Shown here: in pieces, positions 16,998 to 25,352 of the stretch
Layout of the letters: every line of letters starts with the position of its first letter
Numbering within the stretch: the stretch's first letter is position 1
Assembly (NCBI RefSeq): GCF_034676545.1
Contig: NZ_JAUCBZ010000015.1
Location: 775,001-839,000 of the forward strand
DNA length: 64,000 nucleotides
Direction of reading: 5' to 3'
Origin: Pararhodobacter sp.
Lineage (GTDB): Bacteria; Pseudomonadota; Alphaproteobacteria; Rhodobacterales; Rhodobacteraceae
Notes under the pieces: model-generated
Told to the model about the DNA's origin: nothing
What the model saw: the letters and a program-made list of their open reading frames with translations, nothing else
Database searches by the model: none
Translations under genes and position numbers: made by a program

Positions 16998-17896
16998 TCT
17001 GGCCGCCAGATCTTGCCGGGCGCGTTGCCATTGTCACCGGCGCCGGTAAAGGCCTGGGCCGTGCGTATGCGCTGCATTTGGCGCGTGCCGGGGCTGCGGT
17101 GGTGGTAAACAATCGTCGCCACGCCGGAGAGAGCGACGATCAAACCTCGGCCGCGCGCACCGTGGCGGAGATTGTCGCGGCGGGCGGTCGCGCCGTGGCC
17201 GACTGGTCGGCAGTGCAAGACGAGGACAGCGGCGCGCGTATGGTGGCACGGGCGCTTGAGGCGTTCGGGCGGCTTGATATCGTCATTGCCAACGCCGCCG
17301 CACCGCAGGCGAAAAGCTTTCACAAACTGACACTGGCCGAGTTCCGGTCGGTGTTTGACGTGGGCTTTCTGGGCGCGTTGCATCTGGCGCATGCGGCGTG
17401 GCCCGTGATGCGAACGCAGGGCCACGGGCGGATCATCCTGACCAGTTCCAGTGCGGGCCGCTATGGCCAGCATGGGATGGCTGCCTATGGGGCGTCGAAA
17501 AGTGCGGTCGACAGTCTGGTGCGCACCCTCGCCGCCGAGGGCGCGACCAAGGGCATCCGTGTGAACGGCGTGTCGCCCTATGCGCGCACGCCGATGACGG
17601 CCGGTCATATCGAGGGCGCTGTCGCCGATACCTTCACGCCCGAGCGCGTCGCGCCTTTGGTGGTGTGGCTGGCCAGCGATGCGTGTACCGTCAATGGCGC
17701 AATCCTTGTCGCCGGTGGCGGGCGTTTTCGCAGTGTCGAGACTGTTGAAACCGTCAGCATCGACGCAGATCAGGGCTTTGCCGCCATGATCGAGCGCCTG
17801 AAAACCACCCCGCGCGAGGCGCACCCGAATTCGAACCACGCGTTTGACACGTTGCTGGTCGAATGCGGGTTTGAGCCGCGCGCCCCAATCCAGTGA
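16994..17896 (+). CDS. SDR resembling MFE-2 hydroxyacyl-CoA dehydrogenase domain
   Basis: The 300-residue SDR has the long cofactor motif TGAGKGLGRAYAL (residues 15-27), ANAA in place of NNAG, and the catalytic set SSSAGRYGQHGMAAYGASKSA. TGAGKGLGRAYAL with NNRRH resembles the (3R)-hydroxyacyl-CoA dehydrogenase domain of peroxisomal multifunctional enzyme 2 and related bacterial SDRs. The 60-residue C-terminal extension after the usual end is typical of that group. It is coupled to the DUF1295 gene (4-nt overlap). Substrate not known. Confidence 0.8.
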   Translation: MIWPPDLAGRVAIVTGAGKGLGRAYALHLARAGAAVVVNNRRHAGESDDQTSAARTVAEIVAAGGRAVADWSAVQDEDSGARMVARALEAFGRLDIVIANAAAPQAKSFHKLTLAEFRSVFDVGFLGALHLAHAAWPVMRTQGHGRIILTSSSAGRYGQHGMAAYGASKSAVDSLVRTLAAEGATKGIRVNGVSPYARTPMTAGHIEGAVADTFTPERVAPLVVWLASDACTVNGAILVAGGGRFRSVETVETVSIDADQGFAAMIERLKTTPREAHPNSNHAFDTLLVECGFEPRAPIQ

Positions 17897-17921
17897 TGCG
17901 CACTCAAACCCCGTTGACCGT

Positions 17922-18977
17922 TCAGCGCGGTTTCGCGCGCTGAACCATGCCGAACAGATCCCGCGGGTTGTCCGGGTCGGCGATCATGTCGAGATCCTGA
18001 TACAACCCGGTGTCACGCAACTGATCCCGAACATAGCGCAGGGCCGAGAAATCCTCGATCGCGAAGCCCACGCCGTCGAACAGCGTGATCTGCCGATCAT
18101 CGGTGCGCCCCTTCGCGGTGCCGTTGATCACCTGCCACATTTCGGTCACCGCGAAATCGGCGGGCATCTGCTGGATTTCCCCTTCGATCCGGGTTTGCGG
18201 CGGGTATTCGACAAAGACGCTGGACCGGGTCAGGATATCCGGGTGCAGTTCCGTCTTGCCCGGGCAATCGCCGCCAATCGCGTTGATATGCACGCCTGCG
18301 CCGACCATGTTGTCGGTCAGGATCGTCGCGTATTGCTTGTCGGCCGTGCAGGTGGTGATGATCTGCGCGCCCTCAATGGCCTCTTGCGGCGAAGAACAGG
18401 GCTCCAGCGTGAAGCCGAAGCCTTGCAGGTTGCGCACCGTCTTGTCGGTCGCCGCGCGGTCGATGTCATAGAGCCGGAGCCGGTCGATGCCGCAAATCAC
18501 CCGCATCGCCAGCGCCTGAAACTCGGATTGCGCGCCGTTGCCGATCATGGCCATCACCCGCGAGCCCTTTGGCGCAAGGTGTTTGGCCACCATGGCCGAG
18601 GTCGCGGCGGTGCGCAGCGCGGTTAGAACGGTCATCTCGGAGAGCAGCACCGGATAGCCGGTGTCAACCGTGGCCAGCAGCCCGAAGGCGGTCACGGTCT
18701 GCAAGCCCTCTTGCGTGTTCTTGGGGTGGCCGTTCACATATTTGAACCCGTATACCTCGCCGTCCGAGGTCGGCATGAGTTCGATCACGCCTTCCTTGGA
18801 ATGGCTCGCGACACGCGGTGTCTTGTCGAACAGGTCCCAACGGCGGAAATCCTGTTCGATATACTCGGCAAGGCCCTTCAACATCGGCTCGATACCGATG
18901 TGATGGACCAGCTTCATCATGTTCTCGACACTGACAAACGGCACATAGGCCAGATGCGAGGGGGCGGGCTTGGTCAT
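17922..18977 (-). CDS. ocd: Ornithine cyclodeaminase
   Basis: The 351-residue protein shows the ornithine cyclodeaminase/mu-crystallin fold: GVIELMPTSDGEVYGFKYVNGHPKN near the start, EMTVLTALRTAATSAM, the NAD motif MAMIGNGAQSEFQALA (about 135-150) and ADKQYATIL. The strong match to the PAPSHLAYVPFVSVENMMKLV start supports true ornithine cyclodeaminase (ornithine to proline plus ammonia, bound NAD+) rather than a ketimine reductase. The ATG at 18977 was chosen; the frame upstream overlaps the ridA gene and does not look like protein. It is the last gene of the opine-type operon, the same final step as ocd of Ti-plasmid opine operons. Confidence 0.9.
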   Translation of the reverse strand: MTKPAPSHLAYVPFVSVENMMKLVHHIGIEPMLKGLAEYIEQDFRRWDLFDKTPRVASHSKEGVIELMPTSDGEVYGFKYVNGHPKNTQEGLQTVTAFGLLATVDTGYPVLLSEMTVLTALRTAATSAMVAKHLAPKGSRVMAMIGNGAQSEFQALAMRVICGIDRLRLYDIDRAATDKTVRNLQGFGFTLEPCSSPQEAIEGAQIITTCTADKQYATILTDNMVGAGVHINAIGGDCPGKTELHPDILTRSSVFVEYPPQTRIEGEIQQMPADFAVTEMWQVINGTAKGRTDDRQITLFDGVGFAIEDFSALRYVRDQLRDTGLYQDLDMIADPDNPRDLFGMVQRAKPR

Positions 18978-19009
18978 GGCGTATCTTTCACGAAAGAGCC
19001 GATGGCACG

Positions 19010-19351
19010 TCAGGCAACGGCCGCGGTGATGATGATCTCGACTTTCAGGCCTTCGCTGGCCATGCGCGCCTCGCCGCAGGCGCGGGCGGGGGCGTGGCCT
19101 TCGGGCACCCAGGCATCCCAGACCGCGTTCATGGCGCTGAAATCGGCCATGTCGCGCAGCCAGACGATGGCCTGCAGGATATGCTCGCGCGAGGATCCGG
19201 CCTCGGCCAGCAATGCATCGACGCGCGCCAGGCAGTCGTGCGTCTGGGCGGTCACGTCGTCGCCGCTGCCGACCTGGCCGCAGAGATAGACAATCCCGTT
19301 GTGCTTGACGATGCGGCTCATGCGGGCGGTGGTGTGTTTGCGTTCGATCAT
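19010..19351 (-). CDS. RidA-family enamine/imine deaminase
   Basis: The 113-residue protein has the RidA/YjgF shape: a start with SRIVKHNGIVYLCGQVG, the QTHDCLARVDALLAEAGSSREHILQAIVWLRDM helix and an end PARACGEARMA, where the Arg in this stretch corresponds to the conserved substrate-carboxylate-binding Arg. It hydrolyses reactive enamine/imine intermediates released by PLP- or flavin-dependent amino-acid enzymes. Between the transporter and ocd, it should clear imines made by the amine oxidase encoded upstream. Confidence 0.85.
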   Translation of the reverse strand: MIERKHTTARMSRIVKHNGIVYLCGQVGSGDDVTAQTHDCLARVDALLAEAGSSREHILQAIVWLRDMADFSAMNAVWDAWVPEGHAPARACGEARMASEGLKVEIIITAAVA

Positions 19352-19365
19352 GGGGGCTTCCTTGG

Positions 19366-20130
19366 TCAGCGGGTTGGTTCAGCAAGCAGGGTTTCGGGAA
19401 TTGGCGACTGGCGGCGGGTCAGATGGCGCAGGTAACGCCGCTCCAGCCAGCGAAAGACCGTCGTGATGCAGAGCACGATCAGGAAATACAGCAGGGCCGC
19501 GGTGAGGAAGCCCTCATAGGCCAGATAATAGCGCCCGTTCAGCCAGCGCCCGACGCCCAGAATATCCTGCAAGGTGATCGTGCTGGCGACGACCGAGCCG
19601 TGCAGCATGAAGATCACCTCGTTGGAATAAGCCGGAATCGCGCGCCGAAAGGCCGAGGGCAGGATGATGCGGCGCATCCGGCCCAGATAGGAATGCCCGG
19701 TGGCCTTGGCGGCCTCGACCTCGCCATTCGGTGTGTCGATGATCGCGCCGCGCAGCAGCTCGGTTGTATAGGCGCAGGTGTTCAGCGTGAAGGCGATCAG
19801 CGCGCACCACCAGGCCGAGGACAGCACCGGGTCCCACAGCCAGCTTTGGCGGATGACATCGAACTGACCGACGCCGTAATAGATCAGATAGGTCTGAACC
19901 AGCAGCGGCGTGCCGCGAAACACATAGGTATACCCCCAGATGAGAGGGTTCAGAATCCGGTGCCGCGACGCCCGGGCAATGGCCATCGGGATCGCCAGCG
20001 CGCCACCGATGAGCAGCGCCAGAAACGTCAGGTTCAGCGTAATCCAGACGCCATAGAGAAAGCGGTCGAAATTATCGGCAATCAGCGCGATATCGAGCGG
20101 GATATAGGACAGGATGGTTTCCATGCTCAT
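19366..20130 (-). CDS. Polar amino-acid ABC transporter permease (OccM/HisM type)
   Basis: The 254-residue permease has five predicted helices and the EAA loop KATGHSYLGRMRRIILPSAFRRAIPAY, with GRWLNGRYYLAYEGFLTAALLYF near its end, as in HisM/ArtM. It overlaps the second permease gene by 4 nt. Together the two form the membrane channel for import of a basic amino acid or its conjugate across the inner membrane. Assignment to octopine/nopaline rests on the surrounding genes. Confidence 0.85.
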   Translation of the reverse strand: MSMETILSYIPLDIALIADNFDRFLYGVWITLNLTFLALLIGGALAIPMAIARASRHRILNPLIWGYTYVFRGTPLLVQTYLIYYGVGQFDVIRQSWLWDPVLSSAWWCALIAFTLNTCAYTTELLRGAIIDTPNGEVEAAKATGHSYLGRMRRIILPSAFRRAIPAYSNEVIFMLHGSVVASTITLQDILGVGRWLNGRYYLAYEGFLTAALLYFLIVLCITTVFRWLERRYLRHLTRRQSPIPETLLAEPTR

Positions 20131-20816
20131 GCCCGCACCACGCCACGGCTGTAGCGCCGATCAAGTGCGCGCAAAACAACATCGGAAATGCCGGTCAGCA
20201 CCAGATAAATCACGAAGGCCGCCGCCATGAAGGTGAAAAGCTGCCCCGTGGAGCGCCCGGCGGTAAAGGCGTTATAGACCAGATCCTGCAAGCCGATCAC
20301 CGACACAAGCGCGGTGGTCTTGAGCTGCACCAGCCAGTTGTTGGTAAAGCCGGGCAGGGCATAGCGCACCATCTGCGGCCAGATGATATGGCGGAAAATC
20401 AGAGATCTGGACATGCCGCAACTGATACCGGCCTCGATCTGGCCGCGTGGAATGGCCATGATTGCACCGCGAAACGTCTCGGTGAAATAGGCGCCGAAAA
20501 TCACGCCGATGGTGCCCGCGCCGGCCACGAATTTGCTGATATCGACATAGCCCCAAAGCCCGGTGGCAAAGCCGATCGAGTTGATGGCGGTCTGTCCGCC
20601 AAAAAACACCAGCAAGATCAGCACGAGGTCGGGCACGCCGCGCACCACGGTGGTGTAGATCCCGGCAAGACGGCGCGCGAAACGGTTTGATGAAAGTTTG
20701 GCCCAGGCCCCCAAAAGCCCCAAAGCCATGGCAATGACCAAGGAAACCAGCGCCAGTTTGATGGTTACCCAGGTCCCGGCCATCAGCTGGGATTGGTATT
20801 CTAGAAGAAATTCCAT
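20127..20816 (-). CDS. Polar amino-acid ABC transporter permease (OccQ/HisQ type)
   Basis: The 229-residue permease has LVSLVIAMALGLLGAWAKLS as an early helix, TVVRGVPDLVLILLVFFGGQ, the typical ETFRGAIMAIPRGQIEAGISCGMS EAA region and a final GISDVVLRALDRRYSRG. This matches the HisQ/OccQ branch. It forms the heterodimeric channel with the downstream permease (4-nt overlap). It follows the binding-protein gene after a stem-loop. Confidence 0.85.
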   Translation of the reverse strand: MEFLLEYQSQLMAGTWVTIKLALVSLVIAMALGLLGAWAKLSSNRFARRLAGIYTTVVRGVPDLVLILLVFFGGQTAINSIGFATGLWGYVDISKFVAGAGTIGVIFGAYFTETFRGAIMAIPRGQIEAGISCGMSRSLIFRHIIWPQMVRYALPGFTNNWLVQLKTTALVSVIGLQDLVYNAFTAGRSTGQLFTFMAAAFVIYLVLTGISDVVLRALDRRYSRGVVRA

Positions 20817-20854
20817 CGGGTTTCCCTTTTCGGGGCTTGGGTACGGTAGAGGCC

Positions 20855-20889
20855 CGGGTCAGGCCGCCAAAGACCGGCGGCCTGACCCG
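20855..20889 (-). other. Strong intercistronic stem-loop after binding-protein gene
   Basis: CGGGTCAGGCCGCC and GGCGGCCTGACCCG pair perfectly (14 bp) around a 7-nt loop, beginning 10 nt after the binding-protein stop. No T-run follows, so it is likely an mRNA stabiliser or attenuator that lets the binding protein be made in excess of the permeases. Confidence 0.65.
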
Positions 20890-20898
20890 AGTCAGCGA

Positions 20899-21681
20899 TC
20901 ACTGCCCTTCTGGGCGGCCACCGTAGATGTCAAAGGGGAAATACCGGGCGTTGATCTCGGCGTAGGTCCCGTTTTCGCGAATGGCAAGAATGGCGGCGCT
21001 GATCGCGTCGCGCAGTTCTTCCTCGTTCTGGCGTACCGCGACGCCGACGCCTTCGCCGTAGCATTCGATATCCAGGTGATCGCCCCCGAGGAACGCATAG
21101 CCAGCGCCCTCATCGGTGTTCAGGAAGCCTTCCTGCGCGATCAGGCTGTCCGACAATTGCGCGTCGATCCGGCCCAGAACGAGATCGCGGAATACCTCTT
21201 CCTGCGTGCCATACAGAACGATTTCGGCCCCGGGGAACATCTTTTCGGCATAGCACTGGTGCGTGGCGCCGCGCTGAACGCCAATGCGACGACCGGCCAG
21301 ACCCTCGGGGGTGCCTTCGAACTCGGCATTCTCAGCGGCCACGATCCGCGCCGGGGTCTGATAATACCGGTCCGAGAAGTCGATCTGGCGGCGGCGCTCC
21401 TCGGTGATCGACATGGAGGCGACGATGGCGTCAAAGCGGCGACCCAGCAGCGCCGGGATCATGCCGTCCCATTCCTGCTCGACCAATTCGCAGGTGCGCT
21501 GCATTTCGGCGCACAGGGCATTGGCGATGTCGATATCGAATCCGGCCAGCGTGCCGTCGGATTCCTTGTACGAGAACGGAGGATAAGCCCCCTCGACGCC
21601 GATACGCAGCGTGTCTTGCGCAACGGCGGGCAGGGCAAAGGCCAACGCGGCCAGGGTGGACAGAACAGTTCTACGGATCAT
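20899..21681 (-). CDS. Periplasmic amino-acid/opine binding protein (SBP_bac_3)
   Basis: The 260-residue protein has a signal peptide (LSTLAALAFALPAVAQ, cleavage near 21) and the family-3 start LRIGVEGAYPPFSYKESDGTLAGFDIDIANAL. The lobe-2 motif FDAIVASMSITEERRRQIDFSD follows, then RIGVQRGATH. A Cys pair in the mid-region (CAEMQRTC) is as in lysine/arginine/ornithine and octopine binders. It captures the ligand in the periplasm for the two permeases. A stable stem-loop lies just after its stop. Confidence 0.9.
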   Translation of the reverse strand: MIRRTVLSTLAALAFALPAVAQDTLRIGVEGAYPPFSYKESDGTLAGFDIDIANALCAEMQRTCELVEQEWDGMIPALLGRRFDAIVASMSITEERRRQIDFSDRYYQTPARIVAAENAEFEGTPEGLAGRRIGVQRGATHQCYAEKMFPGAEIVLYGTQEEVFRDLVLGRIDAQLSDSLIAQEGFLNTDEGAGYAFLGGDHLDIECYGEGVGVAVRQNEEELRDAISAAILAIRENGTYAEINARYFPFDIYGGRPEGQ

Positions 21682-21708
21682 GGTAAGTTCCTCTCGTTGG
21701 GTATCGGG

Positions 21709-22479
21709 TTAATTCATCCGGGACAGAAACGCCCGGAATTGGTCGGTTTCGGGGTTGGCGAACAGTTTGGCGGGCGGGCCTTCTTCGCAGACTTCGCCCT
21801 GGTGCAGGAAAACGGTCCGCGAGGATACATCGCGGGCAAAGCCCATTTCATGGGTCACCACCAGCATGGTGCGGCCCTCATCGGCAAGGTCGCGCATGAC
21901 GGCCAGCACCTCGCCCACCAGCTCCGGGTCCAGCGCCGAGGTCGGCTCATCGAACAGCATGACATCGGGGTCCATCGCCAGGGCGCGGGCAATCGCCACG
22001 CGCTGCTGCTGGCCGCCGGAAAGATGCGCCGGGTAGTAATCAGCCCGGTCCGACAGCCCGACCTTGGCCAACAGCGCCTTGGCCTTTTCGCGCGCCTCGG
22101 CCTTGGGGGTTTTCTGAACGTAAAGCGGGCCTTCCAGTACGTTTTCCATGACCGTCATATGCGACCACAGATTGAACCCCTGAAACACCATCGCCAGCCG
22201 TGCCCGCATGCGTTCCACCTGGCGGATATCCTCGGGCACGGTTTCGCCGTGGCGGTTCTTCTTCATGCGGATTTTCTCGCCCGCCAGATAGACGTCGCCC
22301 GAATCCGGGGTCTCCAACAGGTTGATGCAGCGCAGGAAGGTGCTCTTGCCCGAGCCGGACGCCCCCAGGATCGCGATCACATCGCCCTTTTGCGCTTCCA
22401 TCGAGATACCCTTGATGACCTGATGCTCGCCAAAGCTTTTGTACAGGTCCACAACCTTGAGGGCAGATGTGTCGGTCAT
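21709..22479 (-). CDS. Amino-acid ABC transporter ATPase (OccP/HisP type)
   Basis: The 256-residue ATPase has Walker A GASGSGKST, Q-loop VFQGFNLWSHMTVMENV, signature LSGGQQQRVAIARAL, Walker B VMLFDEPTSALDPELV and H-loop VTHEM. EGPLYVQKTPKAEAREKA and the insert RMKKNRHGETVPEDIRQ are typical of HisP/OccP. It powers the adjacent importer. Its start overlaps the oxidase gene by 4 nt, so transporter and oxidase share one transcript. Confidence 0.9.
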   Translation of the reverse strand: MTDTSALKVVDLYKSFGEHQVIKGISMEAQKGDVIAILGASGSGKSTFLRCINLLETPDSGDVYLAGEKIRMKKNRHGETVPEDIRQVERMRARLAMVFQGFNLWSHMTVMENVLEGPLYVQKTPKAEAREKAKALLAKVGLSDRADYYPAHLSGGQQQRVAIARALAMDPDVMLFDEPTSALDPELVGEVLAVMRDLADEGRTMLVVTHEMGFARDVSSRTVFLHQGEVCEEGPPAKLFANPETDQFRAFLSRMN

Positions 22480-23855
22480 GCTGATGTCTCCTGCGTAGGG
22501 GTCAGAGCCGCCAGTTCACCGAGGGCAATGGGTTTGAGTGGGCTGCGAATGCGTGTTGTTGCGGGTTTTATCCCACAGGACGCCAGAATGCCAAGCACCG
22601 TCAAGTCACACATGCGGCCTTGGCACGGGCCCATCCCCGCTCGGGTGGCGGTTTTCACCTGCCGAGGGCCGTTGGCACCGTCGCGCAGCGACTGGCGGAT
22701 CTGCGCGGCGGTGACCTCCTCGCAGCGGCAGACGATGGTGTCGTCGGGGGGCGACCGAAATTCTGGCAACGGCGCATAGGCCGCGTCGAGGAATGGGCGG
22801 ATCGCCATCGCCCGGCGCAGGGCGACGCGGTCGAGCGCCGAGGTCTGATCGCGCGCGTCCTGGCTGATCCGTCCGGACAGGTGCAGGATATCACGCGCCG
22901 CCAACCGCCCGGCCGCTTGCGCCGCCTCGGCCCCGCCAATCCCGGCGCCGTCGCCCGCGACATGAAGCCCGGGCAAATCGGTGCGCCCCCAAGCATCCAC
23001 CTGCGGCTGAAACGCCTGTTGCGCCGCATTCCAGCCCTGCGCGATCCCGGCAGCGCGGCTCATGTGGGTTGCCGGAACGACGCCTTGATGGGTCAACAAC
23101 AGCGGCGTTGTCAGGTGATGTGTGCGGCCCTTTGCGGCAAAGGAAAAGGCGATGCCGCCATCCTCGGTCGCGGTGGCTCTGAAACCCGACGCACCCGTGT
23201 AGCGCGCCACGCCCGCCGCCCGGATCTTGCGCAGCAGGCCGAGCCCCTTGACCAATGTCGGTGCGGCCAGCAGGGCGCGGGGCAGGTGGGGCAAAGCGCG
23301 CGCCATCATGGCGGGCGTCTGCGTCTCGACCAGGGCTTTGGGCGGCGCGCCCGCGTCGATCAACTGCGCGGCAATCAGATACAAGAGCGGCCCGGCCCCG
23401 GCCAGAACCGCATCGCGCGGCAACAGGCCCGCGGTTTTCATCAGGATTTGCGCGGCCCCGGCGGGCATCACGCCGGGCAGGGTCCAGCCGGGGAACGGTA
23501 CGGGGCGCTCTTGCGCGCCACCGGCCAGCAGCACATGGCGGGCGCGGCTGATTTGGCTTGCGCCGTCGCGCGACCAGAGGACCGTTGGTCCGGCCTCGAT
23601 GCGCCAAACGGTGGCACTGAATTCGGCGGTGATGCTCGGATGTTCCAGCGCCCGAACAAGTGCTGCGCCTGCCGCGTAATCCGTGCCAAGGTAGCGCCGG
23701 GCACCGCCATTCACGCCGACATTGCGAAAGATCTGCCCGCCGGCGCGCGGTTGCTCCTCAAGCAGCAACACCCGTGCGCCCCCTTGCGCCGCCGCCGCCG
23801 CCGCCGCCATGCCGGCGGGGCCTGCGCCGATGATGATCAGGTCGGCGTCAGACAT
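22476..23855 (-). CDS. FAD/BFD-type [2Fe-2S] oxidase subunit (OoxA/HcnB type)
   Basis: The 459-residue flavoprotein has an FAD motif IIGAGPAGMAAAAAAAQGG (8-26), GGAQERPVPFPGWTLPGVMPAGAAQ and a second nucleotide motif VLAGAGPLLYLIAAQL. A C-terminal bacterioferredoxin-like [2Fe-2S] domain has CRCEEVTAAQI and GMGPCQGRMC. This is the HcnB/OoxA/NoxA architecture of heterotrimeric amine dehydrogenases (opine oxidase, D-hydroxyproline dehydrogenase, hydrogen cyanide synthase). The alanine run comes from a GCN/GGC triplet tract. With the next two genes it should form a membrane-associated oxidase feeding electrons to the respiratory chain. Octopine/nopaline-type substrate is inferred from context. 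Confidence 0.85.
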   Translation of the reverse strand: MSDADLIIIGAGPAGMAAAAAAAQGGARVLLLEEQPRAGGQIFRNVGVNGGARRYLGTDYAAGAALVRALEHPSITAEFSATVWRIEAGPTVLWSRDGASQISRARHVLLAGGAQERPVPFPGWTLPGVMPAGAAQILMKTAGLLPRDAVLAGAGPLLYLIAAQLIDAGAPPKALVETQTPAMMARALPHLPRALLAAPTLVKGLGLLRKIRAAGVARYTGASGFRATATEDGGIAFSFAAKGRTHHLTTPLLLTHQGVVPATHMSRAAGIAQGWNAAQQAFQPQVDAWGRTDLPGLHVAGDGAGIGGAEAAQAAGRLAARDILHLSGRISQDARDQTSALDRVALRRAMAIRPFLDAAYAPLPEFRSPPDDTIVCRCEEVTAAQIRQSLRDGANGPRQVKTATRAGMGPCQGRMCDLTVLGILASCGIKPATTRIRSPLKPIALGELAALTPTQETSA

Positions 23856-24168
23856 GGCCGCCGCCCCCAGTCAAGCCGCGCAATCCACGCGGACGACGCA
23901 CCACCATGCCATCGCGCACCTGGGTCATGCAGGCCTGGGTGTTGGGGCGGCCGTCGATCTCGACCAGACACTCGAAACACACGCCCATCATGCAATAGGC
24001 CGTGCGCGGTGACTTTTGCGCGCTCAAACGCGATGGCTCGCCGGATTGCGCCAGCAGTGCCGCCGCGACGCTGTCGCCGGGCTGCGCGGTCACGCGTTCC
24101 CCATCGACCGTCAGGCAGACGGCCGCAACCGGATCAGGCCGCGTCAGAAAGCGCGAAGCGATTTTCAT
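23848..24168 (-). CDS. Small [2Fe-2S] subunit of the oxidase (HcnA type)
   Basis: The 106-residue protein has the plant-type ferredoxin fold used in HcnA-like subunits. PGDSVAAALL is followed by the cysteines in YCMMGVCFECLVEIDG and a fourth in TQACMTQV. Start ATG 24168 lies inside the 3' end of the DadA-like gene (35-nt overlap), and its stop overlaps the next gene. A start 16 codons upstream is possible but less likely. It passes electrons within the heterotrimer. Confidence 0.85.
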   Translation of the reverse strand: MKIASRFLTRPDPVAAVCLTVDGERVTAQPGDSVAAALLAQSGEPSRLSAQKSPRTAYCMMGVCFECLVEIDGRPNTQACMTQVRDGMVVRRPRGLRGLTGGGGHV

Positions 24169-25258
24169 CGAAAGCCTCCAGATCGGGTGCGTGTGACGCT
24201 CCATCAAGCCAATCAACCAGCGCCGTTGCGTGCAAGGGAGCCAGTGTGACGCCGCTGTGGCAGGTCACCAGAGACGCGCCGGGGTGCAGGGGCGATCGCG
24301 CATAGACCGGATAGCCATCGGGCGACATCACCCGCAGCGCGCCCCACGCCCGCACCACGCGCACATCGGCCAAGGCTGGCAGGACCGTCACCGCGTGGCG
24401 GGCGAGGCTGGCCATGACCTCCCGCGATTCGCGGTCATCCAGCCCGGCATCGGCCTTGGTGCCGCCGATCTGCACGCCGCCCTCATCCACTTGCCGTATG
24501 GTGCTGGACAGGAATGACAGACGGTCCGCCAGTTTCTCGGTGATCAGCAACTCGCCGCGTTGCGGGCGCACGCGCGTCACGAAGCCCAACTGCGCCGCCA
24601 GCCTGGAGGTGCCGAGGCCCGCGCAGAGGACCAGGCGCTCGGCACCAAGGCGTTTGCCGTCTTGCAAGGTCACATCAAACCCGCCGCCCGTCGTGGGTGC
24701 GATCTGTGTGACCTGCGCATCGGGCGTGATGTGGCCACCGAGCGCAGTTACCGCGCGGCGCAATGCCCCCAGCAACCGCAGCGGGTTCACATGCCCATCG
24801 AGCGGGCAGAACGACGCGCCGACAACGCCCGGCCCTATCTCGGGATGCGTGCGGCGCAGATCGTCGCCGGTCAGGATCTCGTGACGAAACCGGGTGCCAA
24901 GATGCCCCTGTTGCCGCGCCAAGGCGGTGGAGAAATCGTCAAACTCGGCGCTGTCGGTGAAAAACTCGAAGCCGCCGGACTGATCCAGCGCGAGGTTCAG
25001 CCCGGACAAATCCTCGATCAACGCGGCAAACGCGGGCCATGCGGCAACGGCGTTTCGCGTCCAATGGGCGTAGGGCGCGAAATCGGCCCCTTTCCCTTGC
25101 AGCCAGACCAGACCAAAATTCCCCTGCGAGGCGCGAAAGTCACCGTCTGCGCCGTCCAGCACCCGCACGCTGCGACCAGCTTGCAGCAAGCCAAGCGCCA
25201 CGGACAGGCCGACAACACCGCCGCCGATGATCGTGATGTCTGGTGCCTTGGCTGCCAT
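24134..25258 (-). CDS. DadA-like FAD amine dehydrogenase subunit (OoxB/HcnC type)
   Basis: The 374-residue flavoprotein starts after a strong GGAGG with ITIIGGGVVGLSVALGLLQAGRSVRVLD, the FAD site of the DAO family. It carries GNFGLVWLQGKG, RPQRGELLITEKL and GGVQIGGTKADAG, and ends GVTLAPLHATALVDWLDG. This is the catalytic subunit that oxidises a secondary amine or D-amino acid C-N bond. It is the first gene of the eight-gene operon and is divergent from the LysR gene. The combination with the two Fe-S subunits matches OoxB in octopine oxidase; D-hydroxyproline or D-arginine dehydrogenase are the alternatives. Confidence 0.85.
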   Translation of the reverse strand: MAAKAPDITIIGGGVVGLSVALGLLQAGRSVRVLDGADGDFRASQGNFGLVWLQGKGADFAPYAHWTRNAVAAWPAFAALIEDLSGLNLALDQSGGFEFFTDSAEFDDFSTALARQQGHLGTRFRHEILTGDDLRRTHPEIGPGVVGASFCPLDGHVNPLRLLGALRRAVTALGGHITPDAQVTQIAPTTGGGFDVTLQDGKRLGAERLVLCAGLGTSRLAAQLGFVTRVRPQRGELLITEKLADRLSFLSSTIRQVDEGGVQIGGTKADAGLDDRESREVMASLARHAVTVLPALADVRVVRAWGALRVMSPDGYPVYARSPLHPGASLVTCHSGVTLAPLHATALVDWLDGASHAPDLEAFDENRFALSDAA

Positions 25259-25322
25259 ATGAGTCCTCCGGCTCTGTAAATCGCACATCGAAACCCATAC
25301 GAACAGTTCTTTCTTTTGTCTT

Positions 25323-25345
25323 ATTCATGCGGCCATGATATGAAT
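25323..25345. promoter_or_regulatory. LysR-type operator (ATTCAT-N11-ATGAAT)
   Basis: A 6-bp inverted repeat with an 11-nt spacer contains the T-N11-A core of LysR binding sites. It lies in the 94-nt divergent region, 7 nt before the LysR start, so it can serve autoregulation and activation of the opine-type operon. Confidence 0.6.
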
Positions 25346-25352
25346 TGGCGTC

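Noticed and set aside
20698..22779. A rightward frame of nearly 700 codons across the amino-acid transporter genes
   Set aside because: It is the antisense of three well-recognised ABC genes in phase and shows no family signature.
23790..23812. A GCC triplet repeat as a possible microsatellite
   Set aside because: It encodes the alanine run inside the FAD motif region of the oxidase and needs no other explanation, although it could be slippage-prone.
22620..24305. A rightward frame of about 560 codons opposite the oxidase genes
   Set aside because: Arg/Gly/His-rich shadow; the minus strand has FAD and [2Fe-2S] motifs.
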